DNA from: Cyanobacteriota bacterium
GTDB lineage: Bacteria > Cyanobacteriota > Cyanobacteriia > Cyanobacteriales > Microcoleaceae
Reading direction: 5' to 3'
Assembly (NCBI GenBank): GCA_025362325.1
Contig: JANYGO010000105.1
Coordinates: 1-44,534 of the forward strand
DNA: 44,534 nt
Shown: positions 1 to 7,657 of the stretch, in pieces
Position numbering within the stretch: the stretch's first letter is position 1
Layout of the letters: every line of letters starts with the position of its first letter
The notes under the pieces: generated by a model
Databases searched by the model: none
What the model was told of the DNA's origin: nothing
Seen by the model: the letters and a program-made list of their open reading frames with translations, nothing else
Translations under genes and position numbers: made by a program

Positions 1-184
1 CAATTACGATGATGCGAAGAAGTCGGATTTGACGAAGTTCAGCCGTTTTCACCGGGGAATGTTGGAACACGGTATTTATCTGGCTCCTTCGCAGTTTGAG
101 GCTGGATTTACTTCTTTGGCTCATACTGATGAGGATGTCGAGCGCACTTTAGCAGCCGCCCGCGAAGTAATGGCAAGTATTTAA
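1..184 (+). CDS. hemL: Glutamate-1-semialdehyde 2,1-aminomutase, C-terminal end (partial)
   Basis: The open frame enters from the left edge (first full codon at base 2) and ends at the TAA at 182-184. The roughly 60 visible residues include [20 protein letters not shown] followed by an acidic helix with [13 protein letters not shown]. This is the characteristic C-terminus of the PLP-dependent enzyme that converts glutamate-1-semialdehyde to 5-aminolevulinate, the first committed tetrapyrrole precursor for chlorophyll, haem and bilins. The PLP lysine and the rest of the protein lie outside the window. A strong intrinsic-type hairpin follows 40 bp downstream. The assignment rests on recognising the tail only, but that tail is highly conserved in cyanobacterial HemL. 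Confidence 0.85.
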   Translation, partial: NYDDAKKSDLTKFSRFHRGMLEHGIYLAPSQFEAGFTSLAHTDEDVERTLAAAREVMASI

Positions 185-224
185 GGTTTGTAGTGAGGAC
201 TTTAGTCCTTAACACTCAGGGATA

Positions 225-271
225 AAAAATTAAAGTCCTGACTGTTTTTTGCAGTCAGGACTTTAATTTTT
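225..271 (+). terminator. Probable intrinsic terminator after hemL (20-bp perfect stem)
   Basis: The arms at 225-244 and 252-271 are perfect reverse complements (core TTAAAGTCCTGACTG) around a 7-nt loop TTTTTTG. The right arm ends in a T-run (ATTTTT), as expected for a rho-independent terminator on the plus strand. The left arm has a matching A-run, so it could also act for the convergent TPR gene. Just upstream, at 186-210, is a copy of the GTAGTGAGGACTTTAGTCC palindrome family found elsewhere in the window. Confidence 0.6.
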
Positions 272-328
272 AACTGGCTACCCAATCCGCGTTAATAACC
301 TTTTGATCGGGGCTGACGCAGGGGGGCG

Positions 329-393
329 AGAAACCGGGTTTCTACGAGATTTTGTGTTGAGTAACGAGGAATCTAGGAAGAAACCCGGTTTCT
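329..393. repeat. Inverted pair of AGAAACCSGGTTTCT palindromes
   Basis: AGAAACCGGGTTTCT at 329-343 and its complement AGAAACCCGGTTTCT at 379-393 form a stem with a 35-nt loop. The same 15-mer recurs at 20063-20077, with a partial partner at 20118-20130, so it is a dispersed intergenic repeat. Its role is unknown. Confidence 0.6.
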
Positions 394-420
394 GAGCTCC
401 TATTTTTTGCCATTACTTAC

Positions 421-486
421 TTAATAACTAATAACTAATGACTAATGACTAATGACTAATGATTACTGACTACTGACTAATGACTG
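421..486. repeat. Short tandem heptanucleotide repeat (TAATGAC type)
   Basis: Degenerate tandem copies of ACTAATG/TAATGAC fill the space just past the 3' end of the TPR gene. Heptameric STRR tracts of this kind are typical of filamentous cyanobacterial intergenic DNA. The rest of 185-495 holds the hemL terminator and the AGAAACC inverted pair; no gene is seen there. Confidence 0.7.
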
Positions 487-495
487 CTGAAAAAT

Positions 496-1551
496 TTACT
501 CGTTGAGAAATTCACCTTCACAGATAATCGAATCTCTGTTTTCCAAATCTTCTTGATTCCAAATCGAGTTTAATGCTGCCGAACTTAAGGAAGTTGACAT
601 TGTATTTAATGTTGTGTTGTAGTATTCGACAGCATTATTAAGTTCCATCTGCGGCGCTTCCTTGAAGTAGGAATTAATATCAGGCGTGCATCGCTGGGCT
701 TGGTAGTATAAATAAGATTCAGCATTAATGCACATTACGTGGTAAAAATCCTTGTTGGCTGCCGCCACATCTCCGAGTTTGTACAGCGCTAAACCCCGGT
801 TGAGATACGCTTTAACGTAGTTCGGATCGAGTTGCACTGCTTTGTTAAAGTCTTCAATTGCAAGCTGCATTTGTTTTAATTTATAGCGAACGCAACCTCT
901 GTTATAATACGCATAAACATTGTTTGGGTCGATGCCGAGTGCTGTGTTGTAATCGGATATCGCCTGCGTATTGTCTCCTAGTTGGTGGTAAGAGAGACCG
1001 CGATTTATGTAAGCTTTGATATATCTAGGATTTAACCGCAGCGTTTCGTTAAAGTTCTCCGTTGCTGCCTCTTTTTCTCCCAAAAGGTAGTAAGCGCGCC
1101 CCCGGTTGTAATAAGTTTTATAATTGTTGGAATTGATAGAGAGAGCTTGATTGTAGTCTTCAATTGCTTCTTCGTAGTGTCCTAAATTAGCAAGTACGAG
1201 TCCCCGGTTGTTGTAGATAGCGTGGCTGTCAGGCTTGCTTACTAAAGCGCAGTTGAGATCGTCAATGGCTTTGTCGTTTTCTCCGAGATGGCGCCAAGCA
1301 TTGCCTCGATTCAAGTATGCCTCGAACAAATTAGGATTGATATCTAGGGCTTGGCTGAGGTCGGCGATCGCTTTCTGGTAGTCTTTCATGTAATAGTAAA
1401 CCAAGCCGCGATTGTTATAGGCTTTGGCATCGGCGGGATTGACTTGCAGTATCTGATCGAAGTCCTGAAGTGCCGCTTCGTAGTTGCCTTTCTTGGCGCT
1501 GTGCAAACCGCGCTTATAAAAATGCTTGAGGTTCAATTCTTTGAGGTTCAT
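496..1551 (-). CDS. Tetratricopeptide repeat (TPR) protein
   Basis: This 351-residue protein is built almost entirely of eight consecutive 34-residue TPR units from about residue 8 to 290. Each carries the consensus A-Y-x-N-R-G near its start and a hydrophobic-D-x-N/D-x-A-L-x-x-N-P ending, for example AYNNRGLVYYYMKDYQKAI. The last 60 residues are not repeat-like. There is no signal peptide or membrane segment, so it should be a cytosolic protein-interaction scaffold. It is a single-gene unit facing hemL; neighbours give no hint of a partner. TPR repeats alone do not define a function, and the high similarity between units leaves little room for a hidden catalytic domain. Confidence 0.85.
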   Translation of the reverse strand: MNLKELNLKHFYKRGLHSAKKGNYEAALQDFDQILQVNPADAKAYNNRGLVYYYMKDYQKAIADLSQALDINPNLFEAYLNRGNAWRHLGENDKAIDDLNCALVSKPDSHAIYNNRGLVLANLGHYEEAIEDYNQALSINSNNYKTYYNRGRAYYLLGEKEAATENFNETLRLNPRYIKAYINRGLSYHQLGDNTQAISDYNTALGIDPNNVYAYYNRGCVRYKLKQMQLAIEDFNKAVQLDPNYVKAYLNRGLALYKLGDVAAANKDFYHVMCINAESYLYYQAQRCTPDINSYFKEAPQMELNNAVEYYNTTLNTMSTSLSSAALNSIWNQEDLENRDSIICEGEFLNE

Positions 1552-2022
1552 AGGTCAACTTTCATTCCTTGCTTGATTCTGGGGATTGATTGCTTTGCAC
1601 TCAGTGTTGAGTTCGACAGCCGTTAATCTGTGGAAAGAGTATCTACCTGCACTCAGGCTAACTCTAGACGTATTCGAGGGAAATCTACCCGAAACAGGAT
1701 TTTAGGTTGATCTTAACAGCAGTTGAATCCTGTGGAAAGAGGCTGAATCTCGGCTGGATTTACTTCGTCTGTTCGATTGTTTACCCGATAGACTTTCGCT
1801 GAAAAATCGAGTTTTGGTTGGTACTCTGTGTCTCTCAATGCGGATGCGACACGCTCGATAGCCAAATTCAGCTTGACGCAGCTACGAGCGCATACATTTT
1901 TCACGTACTCCGCCAGAGTAAAATTTATATCTTGATGGTCAAACTTCGTCTCAGTATTTACCGCAGCACGTCTCTACAAAATTTTGTTGCCTAATTACCG
2001 ATTACCGACGATAGATTACCAA
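1552..2022. other. Intergenic region, no convincing gene
   Basis: This 471-bp stretch lies between the 5' end of the TPR gene and the 3' end of ccmO, so it should contain the TPR promoter. A 63-codon minus-strand frame (1713-1904) occurs here, but I see no ribosome site, domain or conserved motif that would make it a gene. Near 1989-2030 there are short ATTACCGATTACC-like repeats. Confidence 0.4.
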
Positions 2023-2796
2023 TTACCGCTCGACTTCCTCTTCCACATAAACTCTCAATTTCTCCAAATCTGGAAGTTCGATCAATTCTTTTTCCTTTTG
2101 CTCAACAGAGATTGGCATCATCACAGGTTTGCGGTGTTCTATCCAGCAACTCGCCAGCGGCAAAGTTTGTTCCAAATCTTCCAAAGGCCTGGGAATTACC
2201 ATCACCGCGTTCAACTCGCCAATACGCTCAGCTTCGTACATCCCGGCTTCCACTGCGACTGCGACATCTGCGACTGCACCGCGAATAATTGCCGTGCACA
2301 AACCTGCGCCAATTTTCTCGTAGGCGGCCAAGTGTACGTCTGCGGATTTGAGCATAGCATCGCAAGCACCGACCATTGCCGGAAATCCCCGGGTTTCGAG
2401 CAAACCGATCGCCTGATTGCTCAGCCGCGAATAACTGCCACTTTCGGAGAGTTCAGTCAGCCGAAAGCCGATCGGCAAAACCACTTCCAAATTAGCCAAA
2501 GGTCTAGCAATCACCAACTTAGAAACAAACTGTCCGAACTGTTCAGCAGTCTGAGCTCCGGCTTCTACAGCCAAACGCACGTCGGAAATTCTGCCGCGGA
2601 CGATCGCCGTACAGTGACCGGAACCAATTTTCTCGTATCCTACTAAAATGACCCCGGCCGACTTCAGCATCATGTCAGCAGTCCCGACAATTGCCGGAAA
2701 ACTCCTGGTCGATACCAAACCCAAAGCAGTGTCTTTGAAGTATTCCTGATGCTGCGATCGCTCTTCCTGACTGTTACTATCTGTTTGTCCGTCCAT
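2023..2796 (-). CDS. ccmO: Carboxysome shell protein CcmO, tandem BMC domains
   Basis: This 257-residue protein has two bacterial microcompartment (BMC, Pfam 00936-type) domains in tandem, roughly residues 25-120 and 130-220. Each starts with a block like ALGLVSTRSFPAIVGTADMM and carries the pore/edge motif YEKIG (YEKIGSGHC, YEKIGAGLC). CcmO is a double-domain shell protein predicted to form pseudohexameric trimers in the beta-carboxysome shell. It closes the minus-strand ccm cluster, 203 bp after ccmN. A Gln/Ser/Glu-rich N-terminus and an acidic C-terminal tail flank the domains. In many cyanobacteria ccmO lies elsewhere in the genome, so its presence here makes this a complete ccmKKLMNO set. 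Single-domain CcmK is ruled out by length. Confidence 0.9.
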   Translation of the reverse strand: MDGQTDSNSQEERSQHQEYFKDTALGLVSTRSFPAIVGTADMMLKSAGVILVGYEKIGSGHCTAIVRGRISDVRLAVEAGAQTAEQFGQFVSKLVIARPLANLEVVLPIGFRLTELSESGSYSRLSNQAIGLLETRGFPAMVGACDAMLKSADVHLAAYEKIGAGLCTAIIRGAVADVAVAVEAGMYEAERIGELNAVMVIPRPLEDLEQTLPLASCWIEHRKPVMMPISVEQKEKELIELPDLEKLRVYVEEEVER

Positions 2797-2999
2797 CTTC
2801 TATTACCCTTAGAAACTTCTCAAAATAAAAATTTGTGGATAGTTTTAGTTTCTCAGATGAGAAGACAGACTGCACGAGCTGCAAGACACAGATTTATGCT
2901 GCAAAGCCTTAAAAATTGCTGAGCTACCAATAATATGAGATTACCTATTTATATTGATCGTTCTGCCTTCAGCATAGCTGCCTTTTGCAGAAATGACCG

Positions 3000-3635
3000 C
3001 TACCCGGAACCGCCCGAGAGAGTTTGACCGTTTTCTTGCGATCGATTAAAAGCTTGCCGGTGCGGAAACAGCGTTCCCAGCAACTGATTGATGTGAGCTT
3101 GGCCGTACAAAATAGTTGGCGTCTCCCCTGGTTGGGTGGGCGGCGGTGCGGTGTCTGACGGCGGCTCTGCGGGAGTCTCCGGCGGTGTTTGGGCGGTGTC
3201 TGACGGCGGCTCGATCGGTCGATCGACCGATGGGGCAGTAGGGGACGGGGTTTCCGCTTCTGCGGTTGCTTCTGCTGCAACTTCGCGACTGCTATCTCCC
3301 ATCAGAGAGCCTGCTGGCAAAATTTGCATTTGAGGAATACAAGGATTAATCAGCGTCGCCGCCGAGCCAATACAGGCATTGGCACCGATCGTCCCCGCAC
3401 CTACCACCAACACTCCTGCACCCAGAATCACGCCCGCCTCGATGTCCAGATTACCTTCGCGGGCGTGAAGAATAACTCCCATGCCGATACAGGCACCGGC
3501 GGCGATCGAGATCCGGCTGCCCGGATCTGCTTGTAGGATGACTCCTGGGGCGATCGCCGCACCCTCATTTACAACCACATCGCCACTCATCAAAATCTGA
3601 GAGTTGCTACTTAATTGCAGTGGCGATAAATACAT
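3000..3635 (-). CDS. ccmN: Carboxysome assembly protein CcmN with C-terminal encapsulation peptide
   Basis: The 211-residue protein begins with about 115 residues of left-handed beta-helix hexapeptide repeats (IAPGVILQADPGSRISIAAG, then GAGVLVVGAGTIG). A Pro/Ala/Glu/Thr-rich linker follows (about 120-165) with repeated PPSDTA and PTAP units. The end is the amphipathic encapsulation peptide YGQAHINQLLGTLFPHRQAF. In the known beta-carboxysome pathway the N-terminal part binds CcmM and the terminal peptide recruits CcmK shell, linking core to shell. Its place directly after ccmM is the usual one. About 14 residues follow the peptide, mostly Ser/Gly/Asn. The linker is longer and more repetitive than I would expect and is the probable fast-evolving part. 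Confidence 0.92.
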   Translation of the reverse strand: MYLSPLQLSSNSQILMSGDVVVNEGAAIAPGVILQADPGSRISIAAGACIGMGVILHAREGNLDIEAGVILGAGVLVVGAGTIGANACIGSAATLINPCIPQMQILPAGSLMGDSSREVAAEATAEAETPSPTAPSVDRPIEPPSDTAQTPPETPAEPPSDTAPPPTQPGETPTILYGQAHINQLLGTLFPHRQAFNRSQENGQTLSGGSG

Positions 3636-3922
3636 TCAACTTCACCATGAAAGGAGCTATAATTTTAGATATAAGGACTTTAAATTATCGGTTTTCTCGA
3701 CTGATACAATTAATCCTGTCAAGCTAAGAAACTAGGATTTAGTATACTAAGAAGCTTGAGGCTTTAACGTTTTCTAGAAACTTTCAGAAGATTCTAGATT
3801 TAGACCAATACTTCTCAATCGAGTTCTCTAACTATCTAAAATCTAACTTCAATGCGATTGCAGTTCTCCCGCCAGCCCAACAGAGAACTTAACGGGAGAA
3901 ACCATTTAATTACCAGACCTTC

Positions 3923-5587
3923 TTAAGGTCGCTGGATAATTTCTTCGAGTACGCGGCGCTTGGCCTTGGAGTCGATACCAAGCAAGCGGACGTACTCGCC
4001 GCTGTGTTCTGTCATACAGCTTTCGAGAGCCGAAATTACTTCGGATTCGCGGTTGGAGGCGATCGGCGCGCAACTGCTCCAAGAACCGGTGCGGAAACGG
4101 CGCGCGTCGGCGTGTTCCGTGCCAATTTTGTAGCCTTGGGAGAGCAGGTTGCGGATTTGGTCGATCGTCTTGCCGGTCAAGATGCCGCTGCTGCCGACCG
4201 CACCTGTGTAAGCTTCTTTAAATTTCCCTGGTTTGAATCCCGATGTTGCAGCCGGCTGAGCCGATCGAGCAACAGGGCCGTCTGGACGCTGAATAATTTC
4301 TTCAACCACGCGGCGCTTAGCTTTCGGGTCAATGCCGATGAAGCGCACGTATTCGCCTGGGTACTGGTTCATCACAGATTCTAAAGCGGCGATCGCCTCA
4401 GATTCATTTCTCGTTTGCACCGAAGCCCCGCTTTGCCAAGAACTGGTACGGAAGCGGCGCGCGTCGGCGTGTTCCGTCCCCACTTTGTAACCTTGAGCTA
4501 GCAAGCCGCGAACCTGAGCCACTGTTTCCGCACTCAATTTGCCGCTGCTTGACGCAGAACCGGTATTGTGGGGAGCAGCTTGTGCAACTTTACCGTTAGA
4601 TGGGTGAGTTTTGGCGCCGTTAGAGCCGTTAGAGCCGTTAGAGCCGTTGTCTCCAGGTCTTTGGACGATTTCTTCTAGTACGCGGCGCTTGGCTTTGGTG
4701 TCAATCCCGATCAAGCGGACGTATTCTCCTTGGTGGTCAGCCATGCAAGCTGACAAAGCCGCGACTACTTCAGATTCGCGGGTTGAGGAAATTGGGCCGC
4801 AAGTGCGCCAAGAACCGGTGCGGAAGCGGCGGGCGTCGGCGTGTTCTGCTCCCACGCTGTATCCTTGGGCTAGCAAATTGCGGATGCTATCGGCTAGAGA
4901 AGAGCTCAATTGGCTGGTGGAATGGGTAGAATAAGTAATTGGAGGCATATTAGAGTTTTTAGCTTGCTCGTTGCGAATTGGTGCTAGACAGGCGATGTTG
5001 TCAGCGCAGCGATAACCCGTTCTCAGAGCGTCATTGATGCCGATGACGTGGGTCGCAAATTTAACATCTGAATCAAGAACATCTGGCAGGCGATCGGCTT
5101 GCTGCTGATTAGTGATGACGGCTCCCGAAGGTATGTACTTACCGGGGGGAATCTCCACATCTTGAATTAGTACGTGCATCATCACAATGCAGCCGTTTCC
5201 TACTCTGGCATTGAACACCGTAGAGCGAAAGCCGATAAAGCACTCGTCACCTACGTAAGCCGGGCCGTGAATTAAACTCATGTGAGTCAGGGAAGTATTT
5301 TTCCCCACCCACACGGAATAGGATTTGTCGTCGTCTCCTTCGACTCTGCCTTGTTCGAGGCCGTGAATCACTACTCCGTCTTGAATATTGGTTCCCGATC
5401 CGATATAAAACGGAGTGCCTTCATCGGCGCGGATAGATGTCCCGGGGGCAATCATCACATTTGAACCGATATGCACATCCCCAATAATGTTAGAAAAGGA
5501 ATGTACGTAGGCGGTATCATGAATTTTGGGCTCAGCCAAGTTTTTCGACCAAGGCGTCGGGGGAGCCGCAACGTTGCGGACTGCCAT
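3923..5587 (-). CDS. ccmM: Carboxysome scaffold CcmM: gamma-carbonic anhydrase domain plus three RbcS-like modules
   Basis: This 554-residue protein condenses Rubisco and binds CcmN. Residues 1-200 form a gamma-carbonic anhydrase beta-helix with His75, His102 and His107 at the zinc positions and Cys194/Cys200. These are the same positions described for the active Thermosynechococcus CcmM domain, which is regulated by a Cys194-Cys200 disulfide, so this copy is probably catalytic. Three small-subunit-like (SSUL) modules follow at about 230-311, 350-435 and 470-554, each with [12 protein letters not shown] and ending in EEIxQRP. Linkers are Asn-Gly-Ser and Ala/Pro rich. Cys263/Cys281 (module 1) and Cys506/Cys524 (module 3) match the redox pair known in SSUL; module 2 has Gly387/Val405 instead. 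Met214 (codon at 4946-4948) precedes module 1 and could start a short, roughly 37-kDa M35-type form by internal initiation, as known in Synechococcus. Confidence 0.97.
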   Translation of the reverse strand: MAVRNVAAPPTPWSKNLAEPKIHDTAYVHSFSNIIGDVHIGSNVMIAPGTSIRADEGTPFYIGSGTNIQDGVVIHGLEQGRVEGDDDKSYSVWVGKNTSLTHMSLIHGPAYVGDECFIGFRSTVFNARVGNGCIVMMHVLIQDVEIPPGKYIPSGAVITNQQQADRLPDVLDSDVKFATHVIGINDALRTGYRCADNIACLAPIRNEQAKNSNMPPITYSTHSTSQLSSSLADSIRNLLAQGYSVGAEHADARRFRTGSWRTCGPISSTRESEVVAALSACMADHQGEYVRLIGIDTKAKRRVLEEIVQRPGDNGSNGSNGSNGAKTHPSNGKVAQAAPHNTGSASSSGKLSAETVAQVRGLLAQGYKVGTEHADARRFRTSSWQSGASVQTRNESEAIAALESVMNQYPGEYVRFIGIDPKAKRRVVEEIIQRPDGPVARSAQPAATSGFKPGKFKEAYTGAVGSSGILTGKTIDQIRNLLSQGYKIGTEHADARRFRTGSWSSCAPIASNRESEVISALESCMTEHSGEYVRLLGIDSKAKRRVLEEIIQRP

Positions 5588-5681
5588 AAATTAAGTTCTC
5601 CTAAGCTGAAAATTTTTTTTGTTAGTTGTTAGTTGTTAACAGTTAGCTGTTCACTGTTTACTGTCAACTGCCAACTGCCAA

Positions 5682-5987
5682 CTAGCGGTACGGGTCGTCT
5701 TTTTTACTGTAAATGAGGCGGTTTTCTACATTGACAGTATCTATAATGCCTACTACCAGAGCATCGATCGGACGGTTTTCGCTCCCCGGCGCGATGCGGG
5801 CTGCGCTGCCGCGGGTCACTAAAACCCATTCATCTATACCAGCGCCCACACAGTCAGCGGCTACCTCATAGCCGGGAACTGGCAAACCTTCTTGATCGAT
5901 GAATTGCAGCAGTAGAAATTTCGATCCTCTCAGCGTCGGCTCTTTTTGGGTACTGACAACTGTGCCGAGAACTTTGGCCATTTGCAT
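5682..5987 (-). CDS. ccmL: Carboxysome vertex protein CcmL
   Basis: This 101-residue protein of the EutN/CcmL (BMV) family forms pentamers that cap the vertices of the icosahedral shell. It begins MQMAKVLGTVVSTQKEP, contains GxKFLLLQFID and VAADCVGAGIDEWVLVTRGSAAR, and ends with ALVVGIIDTVN. Length and motif order match CcmL throughout. It lies 94 bp upstream of ccmM, and the gap is filled with TTAGTTGT/CAACTGCC-type heptamer repeats. The gap to the upstream ccmK genes is longer (284 bp) and contains a long inverted repeat, so ccmL and the genes after it may be expressed at a different level from the major shell proteins. Confidence 0.95.
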   Translation of the reverse strand: MQMAKVLGTVVSTQKEPTLRGSKFLLLQFIDQEGLPVPGYEVAADCVGAGIDEWVLVTRGSAARIAPGSENRPIDALVVGIIDTVNVENRLIYSKKDDPYR

Positions 5988-6099
5988 TTTAGGTAATAGG
6001 TAATTGGTAATTGGTAATTGTCATTTTTACACCGTCACTTGTCTTTTTTAAATTAGCTTTATTCAGTCCCCTGTCTTCATTTTAGAGTTTTTCGTCTAG

Positions 6100-6152
6100 T
6101 AACTAATGACTAATGACTAATGACTAATGACTCGTGACTTATGACTAATAAC
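6100..6152. repeat. Short tandem heptanucleotide repeat (TAATGAC type)
   Basis: Tandem ACTAATG/ACTCGTG/ACTTATG units lie between ccmL and ccmK, the same family as the tract at 421-486. Confidence 0.65.
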
Positions 6153-6171
6153 CAATATCCCATGCCCGCCT

Positions 6172-6241
6172 TAATTAAAAATTAAAAATGCTCAATCAAA
6201 AACATCGCGATTTTTAATTTGTGATTTTTAATTTTTAATTA
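6172..6241. repeat. Perfect 18-bp AT-only inverted repeat between ccmK and ccmL
   Basis: TAATTAAAAATTAAAAAT at 6172-6189 and its exact complement at 6224-6241 flank a 34-nt loop. On the minus transcript this lies 30 bp after the ccmK stop and could act as a weak terminator or processing/stability hairpin that separates ccmKK from ccmLMNO. The stem is entirely A-T, so it is weaker than a classical terminator. Confidence 0.5.
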
Positions 6242-6271
6242 CCAAATGCCCCTAACAGCCTCGATCCCGTA

Positions 6272-6613
6272 TTAAGATCTGTTGAGGGGGCGAATGCCGC
6301 TCACGCCTTCGCGGAACTGTTCTACAGCTTCGGTGTAGCGAATGGGCAGCACGTACTCCAAGTTTTCGTGAGGGCGGGCGATAATGTGGGTGGACATCAC
6401 TTGTCCGCCGTTAACGCGCTTCACCGACTCTACTCCGGCGGCGACGGAAGCTTGCACTTCGGAGACATCTCCTCTTACAATGACCGTAACGCGAGCGCTA
6501 CCGATTTTTTCGTAGCCTACTAAGGTGACGCGGGCTGCTTTGACCATCGCGTCAGCAGCTTCCACAACTGCGGGGAAGCCTAATGTTTCGATCATGCCAA
6601 CTGCAATTGCCAT
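6272..6613 (-). CDS. ccmK1: Carboxysome shell hexamer protein CcmK (CcmK1-like)
   Basis: This 113-residue single BMC-domain protein starts [20 protein letters not shown] and carries the pore loop KIGS ([15 protein letters not shown]), followed by [20 protein letters not shown]. It forms hexameric facets of the beta-carboxysome shell; the central pore is thought to pass bicarbonate and RuBP. Compared with the upstream paralogue it is nearly identical over the domain but has a longer tail ([14 protein letters not shown]), which is why I call it CcmK1-like. It begins 108 bp after the upstream ccmK, and the two are probably co-transcribed. The K1/K2 naming of such pairs is by convention and not certain. 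Confidence 0.93.
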   Translation of the reverse strand: MAIAVGMIETLGFPAVVEAADAMVKAARVTLVGYEKIGSARVTVIVRGDVSEVQASVAAGVESVKRVNGGQVMSTHIIARPHENLEYVLPIRYTEAVEQFREGVSGIRPLNRS

Positions 6614-6721
6614 TGGTTTTACTCCTGATTGAATATTTGGGGAACTAAAGTGTTAATGTTTGACGATCGCACTGCTTTTCGTCAAACATTTCGTCAAACG
6701 AAATTTCAGTGTGCTAAAAAC

Positions 6722-7033
6722 TTAGTAGCCTCGGAACTGTTCTACTGCTTCTGTATAACGAATCGGCAGAACGTATTCTAGGTTTTCGTGGGGGCGAGCG
6801 ATGATGTGGGTAGAGACGACTTCTCCGCCGTTCACCCGCTTGACTGATTCCACTCCTGCTGCAACTGAGGCTTGAACTTCCGACACGTTGCCGCGCACAA
6901 TTACGGTGACGCGGGCGCTGCCAATCTTTTCATAGCCCACGAGGGTAACGCGAGCAGCTTTGACCATAGCGTCGGCAGCTTCCACAACAGCGGGAAAACC
7001 TTTTGTCTCAATCATTCCCACGGCAATTGACAT
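6722..7033 (-). CDS. ccmK2: Carboxysome shell hexamer protein CcmK (CcmK2-like)
   Basis: This 103-residue BMC protein is the first gene of the ccm operon. It starts [20 protein letters not shown], has the [11 protein letters not shown] pore region and ends EQFRGY, the short tail typical of CcmK2, the most abundant shell protein and the docking site of the CcmN encapsulation peptide. TTTGAGGATT-like purine-rich sequence (AAAGGAGATTC on the coding strand) directly precedes the ATG, giving a strong ribosome site suited to high expression. The adjacent ccmK paralogue suggests a local duplication that allows mixed hexamer facets. A possible promoter lies about 120 bp upstream. Confidence 0.94.
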   Translation of the reverse strand: MSIAVGMIETKGFPAVVEAADAMVKAARVTLVGYEKIGSARVTVIVRGNVSEVQASVAAGVESVKRVNGGEVVSTHIIARPHENLEYVLPIRYTEAVEQFRGY

Positions 7034-7657
7034 TTTTGAATCTCCTTTGAGGATTAGTGAAATTACCGTTACAAATCTTTCAGAAATCTAAAAATTTGGA
7101 CGGGGAGGCCCACATTATTTAGGAATGCAGTGTAAAGCTTCCTATACTATAAGAATAGGGCAAGCTGTCCACCTTGACAATATAAACTAACATCATAATG
7201 TTTAATAACAAAAATTAAAAAATTTTATGTTACTTAAAATAATTTAATATTTATTTAATAATCTTAATATAGAGCGGAGTAGATGCGGGCGGCGCTCGGG
7301 GAGTCAAGTAAGTACAAATACCTGTAAACTAGAGTTCGGTGGGTGAAGGCGGGGGATCTCGCTGTCGGGAAACTTGGGGATTTCAAGGGGGGATCGCGGG
7401 GAAACTGGCAAAAAAGGCAGTCTTGGCCCAGCGGCGGGCGTTTTTTTTCTGTGAGTGCCGATTCTGAGAAAGATGTATTTTTGTAGAGAGAGAATTCTCA
7501 GTTTTGATGCTTTAATGTATAGTTAATTTTAGGTGCAAATTATTTTGCCAGAACTATTAAGATCTGGTTTAGTCAATATTTTAGGGTGTGGCGCGATCGC
7601 CAGCGACTGCTTTTGTATAAAGCCAGCCAGTAATTTGAAGTTTCAGGGATAAATTAA
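7034..7657. other. Divergent regulatory region between ccmK2 and ndhF
   Basis: This 624-bp non-coding stretch serves two divergently transcribed carbon-concentrating units. It contains an almost pure A/T block (about 7190-7275), a G-rich block (about 7265-7440) with GGGGGATC-like words, and a HIP1-like GCGATCGC near 7593. No ORF has gene-like character. LysR-type regulators (NdhR/CcmR, CmpR) control such genes in other cyanobacteria, but I cannot assign an operator with confidence. Confidence 0.5.
7152..7180 (-). promoter_or_regulatory. Possible sigma-70-type promoter for ccmK2
   Basis: Read on the minus strand, TTGTCA (7175-7180) and TATTCT (7152-7157) are separated by 17 bp, at good spacing for -35 and -10 boxes. 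This would give a leader of about 110 nt before ccmK2. The A/T block just upstream could act as an UP element. The -10 box matches consensus at only four of six bases, so this is tentative. Confidence 0.3.

Noticed and set aside
1713..1904. 63-codon minus-strand frame upstream of the TPR gene
   Set aside because: No ribosome site, no recognisable family, odd composition (five Cys in 63 residues), and it lies where a promoter is expected.
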